From positions 210,001 to 274,000 of the forward strand of contig JAFFSR010000016.1 in assembly GCA_017163975.1 (NCBI GenBank): a stretch of 64,000 bases of DNA, in the 5' to 3' direction. Under the pieces are notes generated by a model. That model worked only from the letters and a program-made list of their open reading frames with translations. It ran no database searches and was not told the origin of the DNA. This DNA comes from Anastatus disparis. Lineage: Eukaryota > Arthropoda > Insecta > Hymenoptera > Eupelmidae. The translations under genes and the position numbers were made by a program. Shown here piece by piece: positions 10,670 through 19,201 of this stretch. Position 1 is the first letter of the stretch. Every line of letters starts with the position of its first letter.

Positions 10670-11767
10670 ATGTCTTTTGAAAAAATATATTACGATACTT
10701 CACGCGAGGCTGGATACGCTGGTGCCCGTAATTTAATTCGTAAAAGTACTCGGAGAAATAAAAAAGAAAAAGAGCGTATTTATGAGTGGTTAAGTAACCA
10801 GGATGCTTATACGCTACACAAGCCTATTCATCGAAGATTCCCAAGATTAAGATACAACGTAACAAATATCGATGATTGCTGGGAGATAGACTTGTGTGAT
10901 ATGCAATCTTTCAAAGAATATAACGATGGCTACTGCTACCTTCTCGTCGTCATAGATGTTCTCAGCAAATATGCTTGGGTAGAGGCGCTCCGAGATAAAA
11001 GTGGACGTAGCGTCACCATAGCTTTCGAGAAGATTCTCAAGAGAGCAAATGGACGGATTCCTGTAACTATACAATCGGACAAGGGTAAAGAGTTTATAAA
11101 TTCTTCTTTTCAAGAGTATTTAAAAAAGCGAGATATAAATTTTCGCACAGCGCGCAATCCAGACATCAAAGCAGCTGTTGTAGAGCGTTTAAATCGCACG
11201 CTTAAGGAACGAATGTTTAGATATTCTACACACAAAAATACTCACAGGTACATCGATGTAATACAAAATATCGTCAATGCGTATAATCACACTTTACATA
11301 CGGGAATTAAAATGGTGCCCGCAAATGTAACTATTCATAACGCATTTACAGCGAGAAAAAATTTAGAAAAAAGAGCTCTTAGTCAGCGAAAACCATCACG
11401 CGCACCTATATACACGCAGGGCTCTTACGTACGCATCAGTCGTTCGAAAGGCACGTTCGAGAAAGGATATGAAAAAAATTACAGCGAAGAAATTTTCAAA
11501 ATTTCACGAATATCAAGACGACAACAGCTATACACATACGAATTGACGGATTTAAATGGTGAAAAGATTAATGGCTTTTTTTACCCGGAGGAGCTAGTCA
11601 AAGTTGGAGAAAAGCACCTAGCAGAAACAGAAAAGTTTAAAATTGAACGTATAATACGCAGTAAAGGACGAGGATCGAACAAAAAAGTTCTAGTAAAGTG
11701 GTACGGATACCCAGAAAAATTCAATTCTTGGATTAAAGCGAGTGAATTGACTTCAATTAAAAATTAA
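10670..11767 (+). CDS. Retrovirus-type integrase with C-terminal chromodomain
   Basis: This 365-residue protein has a short basic N-terminus with paired His (LHKPIHRRF, about residues 49-57). Its RVE catalytic core has Asp74 (in WEIDLCD), Asp137 (in QSDKGKEF) and Glu172 (in VVERLNRT), with 34 residues between the last two. The C-terminus (about 317-362) is a chromodomain: KIERIIRSK, then VLVKWYGYP and the closing SWI. This combination is the hallmark of Polinton integrases, which insert the element's DNA into the host chromosome; the chromodomain probably guides target choice through histone marks. All three acidic residues are present and the frame is intact. It starts 2 nt after the preceding frame and ends 3 nt before the penton gene. 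Confidence 0.95.
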   Translation: MSFEKIYYDTSREAGYAGARNLIRKSTRRNKKEKERIYEWLSNQDAYTLHKPIHRRFPRLRYNVTNIDDCWEIDLCDMQSFKEYNDGYCYLLVVIDVLSKYAWVEALRDKSGRSVTIAFEKILKRANGRIPVTIQSDKGKEFINSSFQEYLKKRDINFRTARNPDIKAAVVERLNRTLKERMFRYSTHKNTHRYIDVIQNIVNAYNHTLHTGIKMVPANVTIHNAFTARKNLEKRALSQRKPSRAPIYTQGSYVRISRSKGTFEKGYEKNYSEEIFKISRISRRQQLYTYELTDLNGEKINGFFYPEELVKVGEKHLAETEKFKIERIIRSKGRGSNKKVLVKWYGYPEKFNSWIKASELTSIKN

Positions 11768-11770
11768 AAA

Positions 11771-12625
11771 ATGGACGAAGATGACTTTTATCTGGTATTA
11801 CCAAGTAACAGTAGTATGAAATATTTTCCGGATAATACTACAACCTGTTATACTACACATTTATCACATGAAATTCGTGTACAAGGTAACTGGAGCGTCG
11901 GTATGACAGAAATTCATATTCCCTGCACTATTTTACACATTCAAGAGTCTGAAGCAAGTTTTTTACTTTATTCATCGGATGAAGAAGAAGTAGTAGTATC
12001 ACAAAACCTTATTAATTTAGATAATGCGCGTGCTATAGAATTTGTGTTTCCATATGGTGTGTATGAGAACATTGCAGATCTATCACGTGCCATCAATCAA
12101 GCAAATGAATTAAATAAGCACATAGTAATTGAACCAGCAAAAAGAAGAAGAGGATTTTACGTAATACGACGCGTATGCGACTGTAAGGAAACACATTACC
12201 TTTATTTTAATGAGAAAATCAGACGTATTTTTGGTTTTGAAAAAGAAATTTATCGGAAAACAGGCGTCATCCCTTTAAAAACGATGAAAATCAAAGATGC
12301 TAAGAAACAGCACTCAATTATTGGAGACAGACCTGCGTCTTTAGCAAGAGCGATACCCGATCAACTCTTTATTTACACAGATATATGCTTGCCTTATACT
12401 GTCGGAGATACTCAAGCAGCTCTTTTACGTATAGTTACATTCAATAACACAAAATATACGCTAGGACCAACCATAGTGAAACATTTTTCACCTGTAAATT
12501 ATATCCCTTTACTAAATAATACTTTTCAGAATATCATTATTGATATAAGGGATCAACACGGTAAACATATACCATTTGAGTACGGGACGTTGACGATTAC
12601 ACTTCACTTTAAGCGTAATCACTAA
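11771..12625 (+). CDS. Penton-like minor capsid protein
   Basis: This intact 284-residue protein begins MDEDDFYLVLPSNSSMKYFPDN and contains SVGMTEIHIPCTI (about residues 42-54). It ends with IPFEYGTLTITLHFKR, the conserved C-terminal strand of the single-jelly-roll minor capsid (penton) protein of Polintons and adintoviruses. The middle has alternating hydrophobic segments as expected for beta strands, plus LYFNEKIRRIFGF. In the virion it would form the pentameric vertices. It sits 3 nt after the integrase and 9 nt before the pVI-like gene. No break is seen. Confidence 0.88.
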   Translation: MDEDDFYLVLPSNSSMKYFPDNTTTCYTTHLSHEIRVQGNWSVGMTEIHIPCTILHIQESEASFLLYSSDEEEVVVSQNLINLDNARAIEFVFPYGVYENIADLSRAINQANELNKHIVIEPAKRRRGFYVIRRVCDCKETHYLYFNEKIRRIFGFEKEIYRKTGVIPLKTMKIKDAKKQHSIIGDRPASLARAIPDQLFIYTDICLPYTVGDTQAALLRIVTFNNTKYTLGPTIVKHFSPVNYIPLLNNTFQNIIIDIRDQHGKHIPFEYGTLTITLHFKRNH

Positions 12626-12634
12626 ACGGAAAAA

Positions 12635-13147
12635 ATGACTCACTATACAGCTTATTACAGCGAACAGATTGGTGGTGGGGGAGTTCATCGTGTGTATAAC
12701 GGTTCACACTATCAACGTGGACATGGAATAGGAAGTTTTTTAGGTGGACTTTTCCGTAGAGTCTTACCTTATTTAAGTAGTGGGGCGAAAGCGGTTGGAA
12801 AAGAAGCTGTTCGAGCTGGCATGCATGTGTTGGATGACGTCACCAATAGTGGAGTTAATTTTAAGCATGCTATAAATACGAGAATGCATGAATCAAGAGA
12901 GAATCTCAAGAGAAAAGCTGCAAAGAAAATCAGTGAAATGATGAAAGGTAGTGGTTATAAACAAAGGGTTAGTAAGCGGAAGCGTCAGTCTCTAAAGAGC
13001 AGTTCAGCAGGGCGTAACAAAGCTAAGAAAAATCGTACCAGTATAAAGAAGAAGAAGAAAGCTGGTGTTAGGAAGAGGAAAAGGACTGTTGGTAGGAAAA
13101 AGAAACAGGCTTTACGGAGTGTAACAGATATTTTTGGACCAAGATAA
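12635..13147 (+). CDS. pVI-like virion protein with amphipathic helix and basic tail
   Basis: Of 170 residues, the first 25 are Gly/Tyr/His-rich (IGGGGVHRVYNG). Next comes HGIGSFLGGLFRRVLPYL at about residues 30-48, an amphipathic segment like the membrane-active helix of adenovirus protein VI and its adintovirus counterparts. A helical part (KAVGKEAVRAGMHVLDDV) follows, and the last 60 residues are very Lys/Arg-rich with Ser, suited to DNA binding. The Gly-rich site before the helix looks like an adenain cleavage region, which would fit the protease encoded downstream. The frame is intact. Its stop at 13145-13147 is 4 nt before the capsid gene ATG. Confidence 0.78.
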   Translation: MTHYTAYYSEQIGGGGVHRVYNGSHYQRGHGIGSFLGGLFRRVLPYLSSGAKAVGKEAVRAGMHVLDDVTNSGVNFKHAINTRMHESRENLKRKAAKKISEMMKGSGYKQRVSKRKRQSLKSSSAGRNKAKKNRTSIKKKKKAGVRKRKRTVGRKKKQALRSVTDIFGPR

Positions 13148-13151
13148 TAAC

Positions 13152-14479
13152 ATGGCCTTCTTACACGTAAACTCGTGTGAATGCATGAAATCCGAATTAG
13201 ATTTGTTCACTCTTCCACCGACGCAGACATCTTTAGAATCCTCTCAGTTTATTCATTATAAACCAGTTTCATCTCTTACCGACGATGGGCCTATTGAATT
13301 TGTTGTACCGGGCGGTGAGGATTATCTTGATCTAGCACACACCATGTTAAGTGTTCGCGTACAAATTTTACCAAATATCGCTGCTGAGAATAATAAAGTG
13401 GGTCCAGTAAATAATTTTCTTCATTCGCTTTTCAACCAAATCGATGTATTTTTCAATCAAAAACTCATTTCTCCACCAAATAATGCATATCCATACAGAG
13501 CTTATATTGAAACCCTGTTAAATTACTCAACTGGTGCAATGAACTCGCACTTGACTACATCGCTATGGTACCTGGATACTCCTGGAAAAATGGAAGGCTT
13601 ACCCAATTTGAATCGGGATGCCCCAGAAGCTAACTTGGGACTTTTAAACCGTCAATACTATACGGGTAATGCGGGTACTGTTGATTTAATCGGTCATTTA
13701 CATTGCGATATTTTTAACCAGAATAAATTTTTATTAAACGGTGTGGAAGTACGCGTACGTCTTGTACGAAGCAAAGACGCTTTCTGCCTAATGGATGCTG
13801 CAGAAAATGACACTTTTACCGTCAGTATTAAAGAAGCATCATTGATTATTCGCCGTGTAAAAATTAGTCCTGGGATATTATTAGCTCATGCTAATGCTTT
13901 ATCAAAGGCAACTGCAAAATATCCTATTACACGTGTTGAAGTTAAATCATTTACTATGCATAGAGGCATTCTCGGAGATACACTCGACAACGTTATTTTA
14001 GGTCAGCTCCCCAAAAGAATTATCATTGGTTTTGTTGACAACAGATCGTTTAATGGTAACCGAAGATTTAATCCATTCAACTTTCAACATTTCTCTATTA
14101 ATTATTCTCTCTCTACATTGATGGTATACAAATACCGAGTAAACCTCTACAGCCTAAATTTACAGGTAATAACCCTCAATATGTAGAGGCTTATCATACA
14201 TTATTTTCCGGTACTGGGATACATTTCCTTAACGAGTCTCTTGCTCTTACTCGAATAGATTATTCTAGAGGTTATTGTCTGTTTGCATTTGATCTAACAC
14301 CCGATCTCTCTGCGAATTCAGCCCAACACTGGAACCTCGTTAAGCGTGGTAGTGTGCGGATAGAAGTGAAATTTGATCACGCCTTGGCGCAAACAGTAAA
14401 TTGTATTATTTACGCTTAATACGATAATGTTCTTGAAATAGACTCTAGTCGTCAAATTATAACGGATTTTAGCGCTTGA
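13152..14479 (+). pseudogene. Polinton major capsid protein (double jelly roll), with frameshift and late stop
   Basis: From ATG 13152 the product starts MAFLHVNSCECMKSELDLF, followed by LPPTQTS and PIEFVVPGGEDYLDL, the conserved opening of Polinton and adintovirus hexon-like capsid proteins. The frame holds for about 320 residues through MHRGILGDTLDNVILGQLPKR, then shifts by one base near 14104-14115 in a CT-repeat tract. The following frame resumes a capsid-like sequence (containing FSGTGIHFLNESL and YSRGYCLFAFDLTP). It meets TAA at 14417-14419 before its natural end at TGA 14477-14479. So there is one frameshift and one nonsense codon. In a working element this forms the pseudo-hexameric capsomers. 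Confidence 0.92.
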
Positions 14480-14516
14480 ACTATTTTGTGATGGCGCTGG
14501 TGGTAGTTGGTACAGT

Positions 14517-14554
14517 TATAAAACCACATTGCGCGCCCCCATCAGATATCAGTC
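14517..14554 (+). promoter_or_regulatory. Core promoter: TATA box plus TCAGTC initiator
   Basis: TATAAAA at 14517-14523 is followed by TCAGTC at 14549-14554, a perfect arthropod initiator, with 34 nt from the TATA T to the initiator A at 14551. The next ATG (14614) opens the following gene. This begins a new transcription unit after the packed capsid block. Confidence 0.75.
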
Positions 14555-14613
14555 TTCTAAGAGAGTTTGCTTCGTAAACATTGTCAATATAGTTATTTTT
14601 AAAATAAAAGACC

Positions 14614-15298
14614 ATGGATTTTGTCATAGATATTCAAGGTCTAAAAGATCGAAATAATAATTTTTTCCCAAAGGAGGTAGCTGTACTGAGTTTAAAAACA
14701 AGAATATTTAATCATTGGATAGTTAAATCACCGCATGATTTTTCTGATTTACCCAGTGGTATAAAACGTTCTAACGAGTTTGTTATCAACCATCATCATG
14801 GAATTAATTGGATTGAAGGTGATATCAGTATAGCGCAATTACAACATCATTTATATAATATTGCCAAGATTGCAACCAGGATTTACACTAGAGGATATGA
14901 AAAAGCTAAATATCTTGAGTCAAATATGTCACGAGAAATAATTAATCTTGAAGATTTATATTCACCTACATTTCATGAACTTTTTCAAAAATATCAAAAA
15001 ACGTCTCTTTCCTGCGTGAGTCATTGTGTCAAGGAAAAGAATAAAAGCAGTATCTGCGCGCTTAATCAGGCATACCTATTGCGAAAGTGGTTGCATGCGA
15101 TACTCCTGGATTGTATGAGACCCGGTTGTAAGGATGAACCTTTGAAATCAAGTGATGCGCTTTTGGAGCGAATAAGATCACGCAGATTGTCAAGACTTCA
15201 TCGTAGAGGGGGTAGAGATGAGGTTGATTGCTGCGACACACCGTCATCTTCAACCAAGGCCACGGTAAATCGTAATTCAGAAATAAACGGCGATAACA

Positions 15299-15329
<31 letters not shown>

Positions 15330-15363
15330 AAACGACGAGGGTCTTGAAAACGACAAAGTATGA
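14614..15363 (+). CDS. Conserved Polinton-associated protein, family unknown, with Asp-rich tail
   Basis: This protein has 249 residues. It opens MDFVIDIQGLKDRNNNFFPKE, which could be the first strand of an RNase H-like or DnaQ-like nuclease fold with the usual D-x-E replaced by D-x-Q; that idea is weak. Further on come INHHHGINWIEGD (about residues 58-70), IYTRGYEKAKYLESN, LEDLYSP and a Cys/His pair region (SCVSHC, then ICALNQAYLLRKWL near 148-167). The tail from about 225 is an Asp run encoded by GAC repeats (15300-15330). A second copy of this family lies at 48.3-49.2 kb. Its TGA overlaps the protease ATG by 4 nt (ATGA), suggesting coupled translation. It has its own promoter at 14517. Confidence 0.7.
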
Positions 15364-15899
15364 ATACTCAGCAAATAAGCAAAGCCATTGCCTCACTGAA
15401 AGCTAGAACGATAGGTGTGTATGCGGCCGATCGAATCCCGAATGTTCTAGAACATCCAACAGCAATTGTGGCAAACATTGATGATCATACGAAGCGTGGT
15501 TCTTATTGGATCGCTATATATATAGATAATAATGGATACGGAACGTACTTTGACAGCTATGGATACCCACCAGTCTCACCACATCATCTCAATAGGCTCA
15601 AACGTAACTGTAGACAGTATCAGTGGAATAAACAAAAAATGCAAAGCTATGACTCACAAGTATGTGGACAATATTGCATTATGTTTCTTTACCATATGTG
15701 CCATCTTCATAATTTACGTACGTTTTGTAGCAAGTTTTCAAGAGATTCAAAGAAAAACGATAAATTAGTTGTAAAATTTTATAACACTCTTTTACGAAAT
15801 AAGATTAAACGGAAGAAATATGTGGAAACTTTTCAGAATGAACGTTCGTTAGGTTTTGGTTTTTGTAACCAGTCATGCACTTCAAAAATGTCATACTAA
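15360..15899 (+). CDS. Adenain-like cysteine protease with the catalytic His replaced by Tyr
   Basis: This 179-residue protein has the adenain/Ulp1-type order of motifs: GSYWIAIYID (residues 47-56), YFDSYG (63-68) with Asp65, Gln95, and QVCGQYC (100-106) with Cys102. Such proteases mature capsid proteins in adenoviruses, adintoviruses and Polintons. In the family the first motif normally carries the catalytic His before the Trp. Here that codon (15504-15506) is TAT, Tyr49, one C-to-T change from CAT, so the enzyme is probably inactive unless His43 substitutes. The reading frame itself is intact. It overlaps the preceding gene by 4 nt. Confidence 0.87.
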   Translation: MNTQQISKAIASLKARTIGVYAADRIPNVLEHPTAIVANIDDHTKRGSYWIAIYIDNNGYGTYFDSYGYPPVSPHHLNRLKRNCRQYQWNKQKMQSYDSQVCGQYCIMFLYHMCHLHNLRTFCSKFSRDSKKNDKLVVKFYNTLLRNKIKRKKYVETFQNERSLGFGFCNQSCTSKMSY

Positions 15900-16520
15900 A
15901 AAAAGAATGTATTACTCTATAATAAATTTATGATTAATAAAACAGAATTGAAAATGTACATTGATGTGTTGATTTTTTCTCACACCCCTCCTCCTTCAAC
16001 ACCTATCCGCTTTCTTTCCTTCACGCACACACACACACACTAAAAATATATTAGACTTGATAATGAATAGAGTTCTTTTTGTAAGCCAAAGTATTAAATT
16101 TTTATTTTCGAATCATAAAAAATTATTTGCGAATCATAAAGAAAATTCGCACCATACTGCTCTCTCTCTTAAAACCATAAAAGTAAATATCATGAGTATC
16201 TGTCAAATTAATTTATTGATGTTTGCTTAGATTTCTTAGAAAAGTATATCGATAAGTAATCTCAAAAGAAAAGTAATAAAATTAAATTTCTCACTTAACC
16301 GAATAAAGACGTAACCGTAGACACACATATATTGATATGAATAGAACCTTTGTGATCTGTGTAGCTGTAAAATATAATGAGTTCACACCCTTTTGTAGAC
16401 ATTTACGATCGTATATTATTTCTTTCTTTAAAAACACTTCATCCTTTATCGCTTTTTTTTCATAAAGGAGTCATTGTGTACAGACACGTCATAATATCAA
16501 ATTTTCTAGAGGGCTCTGGG
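15900..16520 (+). other. AT-rich spacer after the protease
   Basis: It holds AATAAA-like words at 15919-15945, likely the 3' end of the protease transcript, and a short CA repeat at about 16024-16040. A 72-codon frame at 16377-16595 overlaps the next promoter and shows no domain, so I do not call it a gene. Confidence 0.6.
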
Positions 16521-16557
16521 TATAAAGTCAGCAGCAAAATCCAGATACGACTCAGTA
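16521..16557 (+). promoter_or_regulatory. Core promoter: TATA box plus TCAGTA initiator
   Basis: TATAAAG at 16521-16527 is followed by TCAGTA at 16552-16557; TATA T to initiator A (16554) is 33 nt. The next gene starts at ATG 16620. Confidence 0.72.
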
Positions 16558-16619
16558 TATTTTCAGCAGCAGTCGTAGTCAGATCTAAGTTATAAGATTT
16601 TTATATTTTAAAAACGAAC

Positions 16620-17468
16620 ATGGCGGAGTCTACTAGTGAAAAGTGTAGTGAACGCAATCTTACAAAAGACTACGCCATTCAACTGAATAACATGCTTCTC
16701 TCGACGACGTCCTTTATCAATAAGTCTCTAAGTAAGCGAGTTTCTGTTGGATTACAATTTCGTGATGGCTACTACGTACCTTGTGTAAAAATATCGACTG
16801 CGCATTTTTACAGATGGGTTACTTTTGATATCAGTTCTTGGCGATTATTGAAGAACCAAATTGATCTTATTAACGCGTATTTCCAAGAAGCGCATATATT
16901 TAAGACGGAGTACGGTAACCCTTCGAAAGTATATTTAGAAAATCACGATATCTTATTTACAACATCATATAGTACGAGGAGTATTATATTTGAGGAAAGA
17001 GCTGTACTTAACCCTGGGGCTCTACCAAAATTAGTAAACGAAGATGAAGAAAACGAATCACCTAATAAAAGAAGAAGGCATACATTCCAACCACCCACTA
17101 CGTGTCTTCAAAAAGTGACATTTGACGGACTCAAACTGATGATGCCTTGCATCGATGAACGTATTGCGCAGTTGGAGCAGCAGGCTGGTAAGGTAAATCG
17201 AATTATTGACTACATTCAAGAATATCTAAAAGATGAAATTAAGAAAGATAATGAAGAAGATGTGAAAATGAATATAATGAAAAACTTTTTAATGTTTCAA
17301 CAATACTATAGTTTAAAAGTTCACGATGTGATGTCTTTCATTTTAACAAAAATGCTTGACGACAATGATTTGTGCAAATCAGATCTAAATATTGTCATAT
17401 TAGAAATAAGTGCTAATACTTTACCTTTTATATATAACGATTTATTCGCTTTTTTGTATGAAGAGTAA
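16620..17468 (+). CDS. Polinton accessory protein of unknown function
   Basis: This intact 282-residue protein has its own promoter at 16521. Residues about 40-90 read as beta strands followed by a helix (RVSVGLQFRDGYYVPCVKIS, then WVTFDISSWRLLKNQIDLI). That is loosely the layout of the PC4/p15 single-stranded-DNA-binding fold, but I would not assign it on this alone. A basic NLS-like KRRR follows at about 150, and the C-terminal half is helical, with RIAQLEQQAGKVNRIIDYI suggesting a coiled coil and HDVMSFILTKMLDD near 236. It may act in transcription or replication of the element. It lies 63 nt before the PPP1R15-like gene. Confidence 0.65.
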   Translation: MAESTSEKCSERNLTKDYAIQLNNMLLSTTSFINKSLSKRVSVGLQFRDGYYVPCVKISTAHFYRWVTFDISSWRLLKNQIDLINAYFQEAHIFKTEYGNPSKVYLENHDILFTTSYSTRSIIFEERAVLNPGALPKLVNEDEENESPNKRRRHTFQPPTTCLQKVTFDGLKLMMPCIDERIAQLEQQAGKVNRIIDYIQEYLKDEIKKDNEEDVKMNIMKNFLMFQQYYSLKVHDVMSFILTKMLDDNDLCKSDLNIVILEISANTLPFIYNDLFAFLYEE

Positions 17469-17493
17469 AATTGTGTATTATAAGTAAAAATGT

Positions 17494-17495
17494 AC

Positions 17496-17529
<34 letters not shown>
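17494..17529 (+). repeat. (AAT)n microsatellite at the 5' end of the PPP1R15-like gene
   Basis: About twelve AAT units sit between the ATGs at 17490 and 17532. If the first ATG is used they encode poly-Asn; otherwise they are 5' leader. Confidence 0.85.
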
Positions 17530-17531
<2 letters not shown>

Positions 17532-17532
<1 letters not shown>

Positions 17533-17738
17533 TGAAGCGAGTGCATTTTAAAGAAGGAGAACCAAGTATACGTATCATGTATGTGTGGGACTATGCGAGT
17601 CGCGTAGCACGACGCGGGCTTTGGGAACAAGCCGCGCGTGATAGAGAGAGATTTAGAATGAGAGTGAAAAGAATGGAAAATATAATAAAACCTATACTTT
17701 TAAAAAAAATTAATGATTATTCAATCAATAGAAAGTAA
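17532..17738 (+). CDS. PPP1R15/GADD34-like protein, predicted eIF2alpha phosphatase recruiter
   Basis: From ATG 17532 the 68-residue product begins MKRVHFKEGE, with an RVxF-type protein-phosphatase-1 docking motif (RVHF). VWDYASRVARRG and GLWEQAARDRERF follow: the Trp, Ala-Arg-Arg-Gly, Trp-Glu-Gln, Ala-Arg-Asp-Arg and Arg-Phe pattern that defines the C-terminal core of PPP1R15 proteins, in the correct order and spacing. In that family the core recruits PP1 and, with actin, directs dephosphorylation of eIF2alpha, restoring translation under stress. Some large DNA viruses carry such a gene to undo the antiviral shutdown of translation. Here only the core is present, far shorter than cellular proteins. 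An upstream ATG at 17490 would add an Asn run encoded by an AAT microsatellite. The frame is intact. It lies between two Polinton accessory genes; host capture is the likely origin. No separate promoter is evident. Confidence 0.78.
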
Positions 17739-17859
17739 ATTTTTCTGTACTTTTACATTTTTATAAATAAATTATTTTAAACTATTTAAATAATTATTTC
17801 TATTCAATCCCTGTTCACTCTCCTACTCCTCGACAACTTTTTTTATAATTTCATTACAG

Positions 17860-17896
17860 TATATAATCATCCATCATTTCATAAAAGTCGTCATTT
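17860..17896 (+). promoter_or_regulatory. Core promoter: TATA box plus TCATTT initiator
   Basis: TATATAAT at 17860-17867 and TCATTT at 17891-17896 (A at 17893, 33 nt from the TATA T) match the arthropod TCAKTY initiator. ATG of the next gene is at 17933. The whole segment 17846-17931 is repeated at 18280-18360. Confidence 0.72.
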
Positions 17897-17932
17897 TCAT
17901 TTCGACCTGCGTTAAGTACACATCGTGTAAAA

Positions 17933-18118
17933 ATGGGACAGAATCAGGGAAAATCTACGTCAGCACCGACTTACTCCGATAGAGCTTCCTCTACGGCAGA
18001 AGAGAAAGAACCTCTTATAAAGAAAGAGAAATCAGAAAAAAATAAACAATATTCCGCAAAATATTCAATAAATACGTACTCATTTCCTGAAAGAAAAGGA
18101 TACAAAAAATATAAATAA
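17933..18118 (+). CDS. Small protein with N-myristoylation signal
   Basis: The 61-residue product begins MGQNQGKSTSAP: Gly2 and Ser/Thr-type residues at the positions used by N-myristoyltransferase. A charged middle (EEKEPLIKKEKSEK) and a Tyr/Lys-rich end follow. A myristoylated basic small protein could bind membranes, for example in virion egress or signalling; this is inference. A well-formed promoter 73 nt upstream supports it as a real gene. It is the last supported Polinton gene on this side. I know of no family for it. Confidence 0.55.
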   Translation: MGQNQGKSTSAPTYSDRASSTAEEKEPLIKKEKSEKNKQYSAKYSINTYSFPERKGYKKYK

Positions 18119-18204
18119 ATTTTATACTTATTCTTAAATGGTCCTTTTCAGGACCACCATTTTAATAATAACGTAGAATATATAAACATAAATATATACA
18201 TACT

Positions 18205-18470
<266 letters not shown>

Positions 18471-18557
18471 CCATTGACGTCATGTTTTTATGGGTCATAA
18501 AATTTTTATGAGTCATAAAATCACGACCTATCATGGGTTATTGGGTTAAAACTCACG

Positions 18558-18606
18558 GGACCTACGATGGGGAGGATGACATCATCCGTCTCCCCATCGT
18601 AGGTCC
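18558..18606. repeat. 49-nt near-perfect hairpin
   Basis: GGACCTACGATGGGGA (18558-18573) pairs exactly with 18591-18606. Inside it GGATGA (18574-18579) pairs with TCATCC (18582-18587), leaving a 2-nt loop and a 3-nt bulge. It could be a tiny MITE, a structured RNA or part of the Polinton border; nothing decides between them. Confidence 0.85.
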
Positions 18607-18619
18607 TATACTACTCACA

Positions 18620-19201
18620 TTTTTCGTACGTATAGATATACAAACAATGTTAAAGTATTACCCAGGCTTTCGGATGAAAAATGTAACCCAAAAGAATCCA
18701 TCTATTAGCGTCTATCTTCTTTGGTATAATATATCTAAAAAATGTTATATAATATATCTGGAAATGCCGTATCTTTTCTTTGATTTATAAAAATAAATGA
18801 AATTTTGAATCAATAATTAGTATTTAATTAATTATTTAAATAAATTATTAGTTATTTTATCAAGGTATTGCAAATTTGATTACTTTATCTAAAATTGAAA
18901 ATAACCTAAAAGTATTGCGAAATATATGTTTCGCTTTCAAAACACTTTCTCAATTCAAAAACTTTAAAGAACAATAATTTTTTTGTACATAAGTTTTGTA
19001 CTCTTACTGTAAGCAGTTTTAATTAAATTATATTTTTTTGAGCTTTTTAATTACATACATACACTGAGAAAAGTCTTTAATATTTCATACTATATACCAT
19101 CGCATCTACAAACATTATTTAGATAACAAATACTATAGTATATAGAAAAATTTACTATTTAAAATAATTATTTACTATACAGTATACATTGCAATAATAT
19201 A
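18620..19201. other. AT-rich stretch without a supported gene
   Basis: Low-complexity AT-rich DNA. The last part (19150-19201) is the left half of a tandem repeat that the next element interrupts. Confidence 0.5.

Noticed and set aside
13134..13151. Upstream TTG as capsid start
   Set aside because: The ATG at 13152 gives the conserved N-terminus; a TTG start is unlikely in a eukaryote. The same reasoning moves the polymerase from GTG 4026 to ATG 4062 and LINE ORF1 from TTG 53236 to ATG 53257.
16377..16595. 72-codon frame upstream of the 282-residue gene
   Set aside because: It runs through the TATA box and initiator of that gene and has no conserved features.
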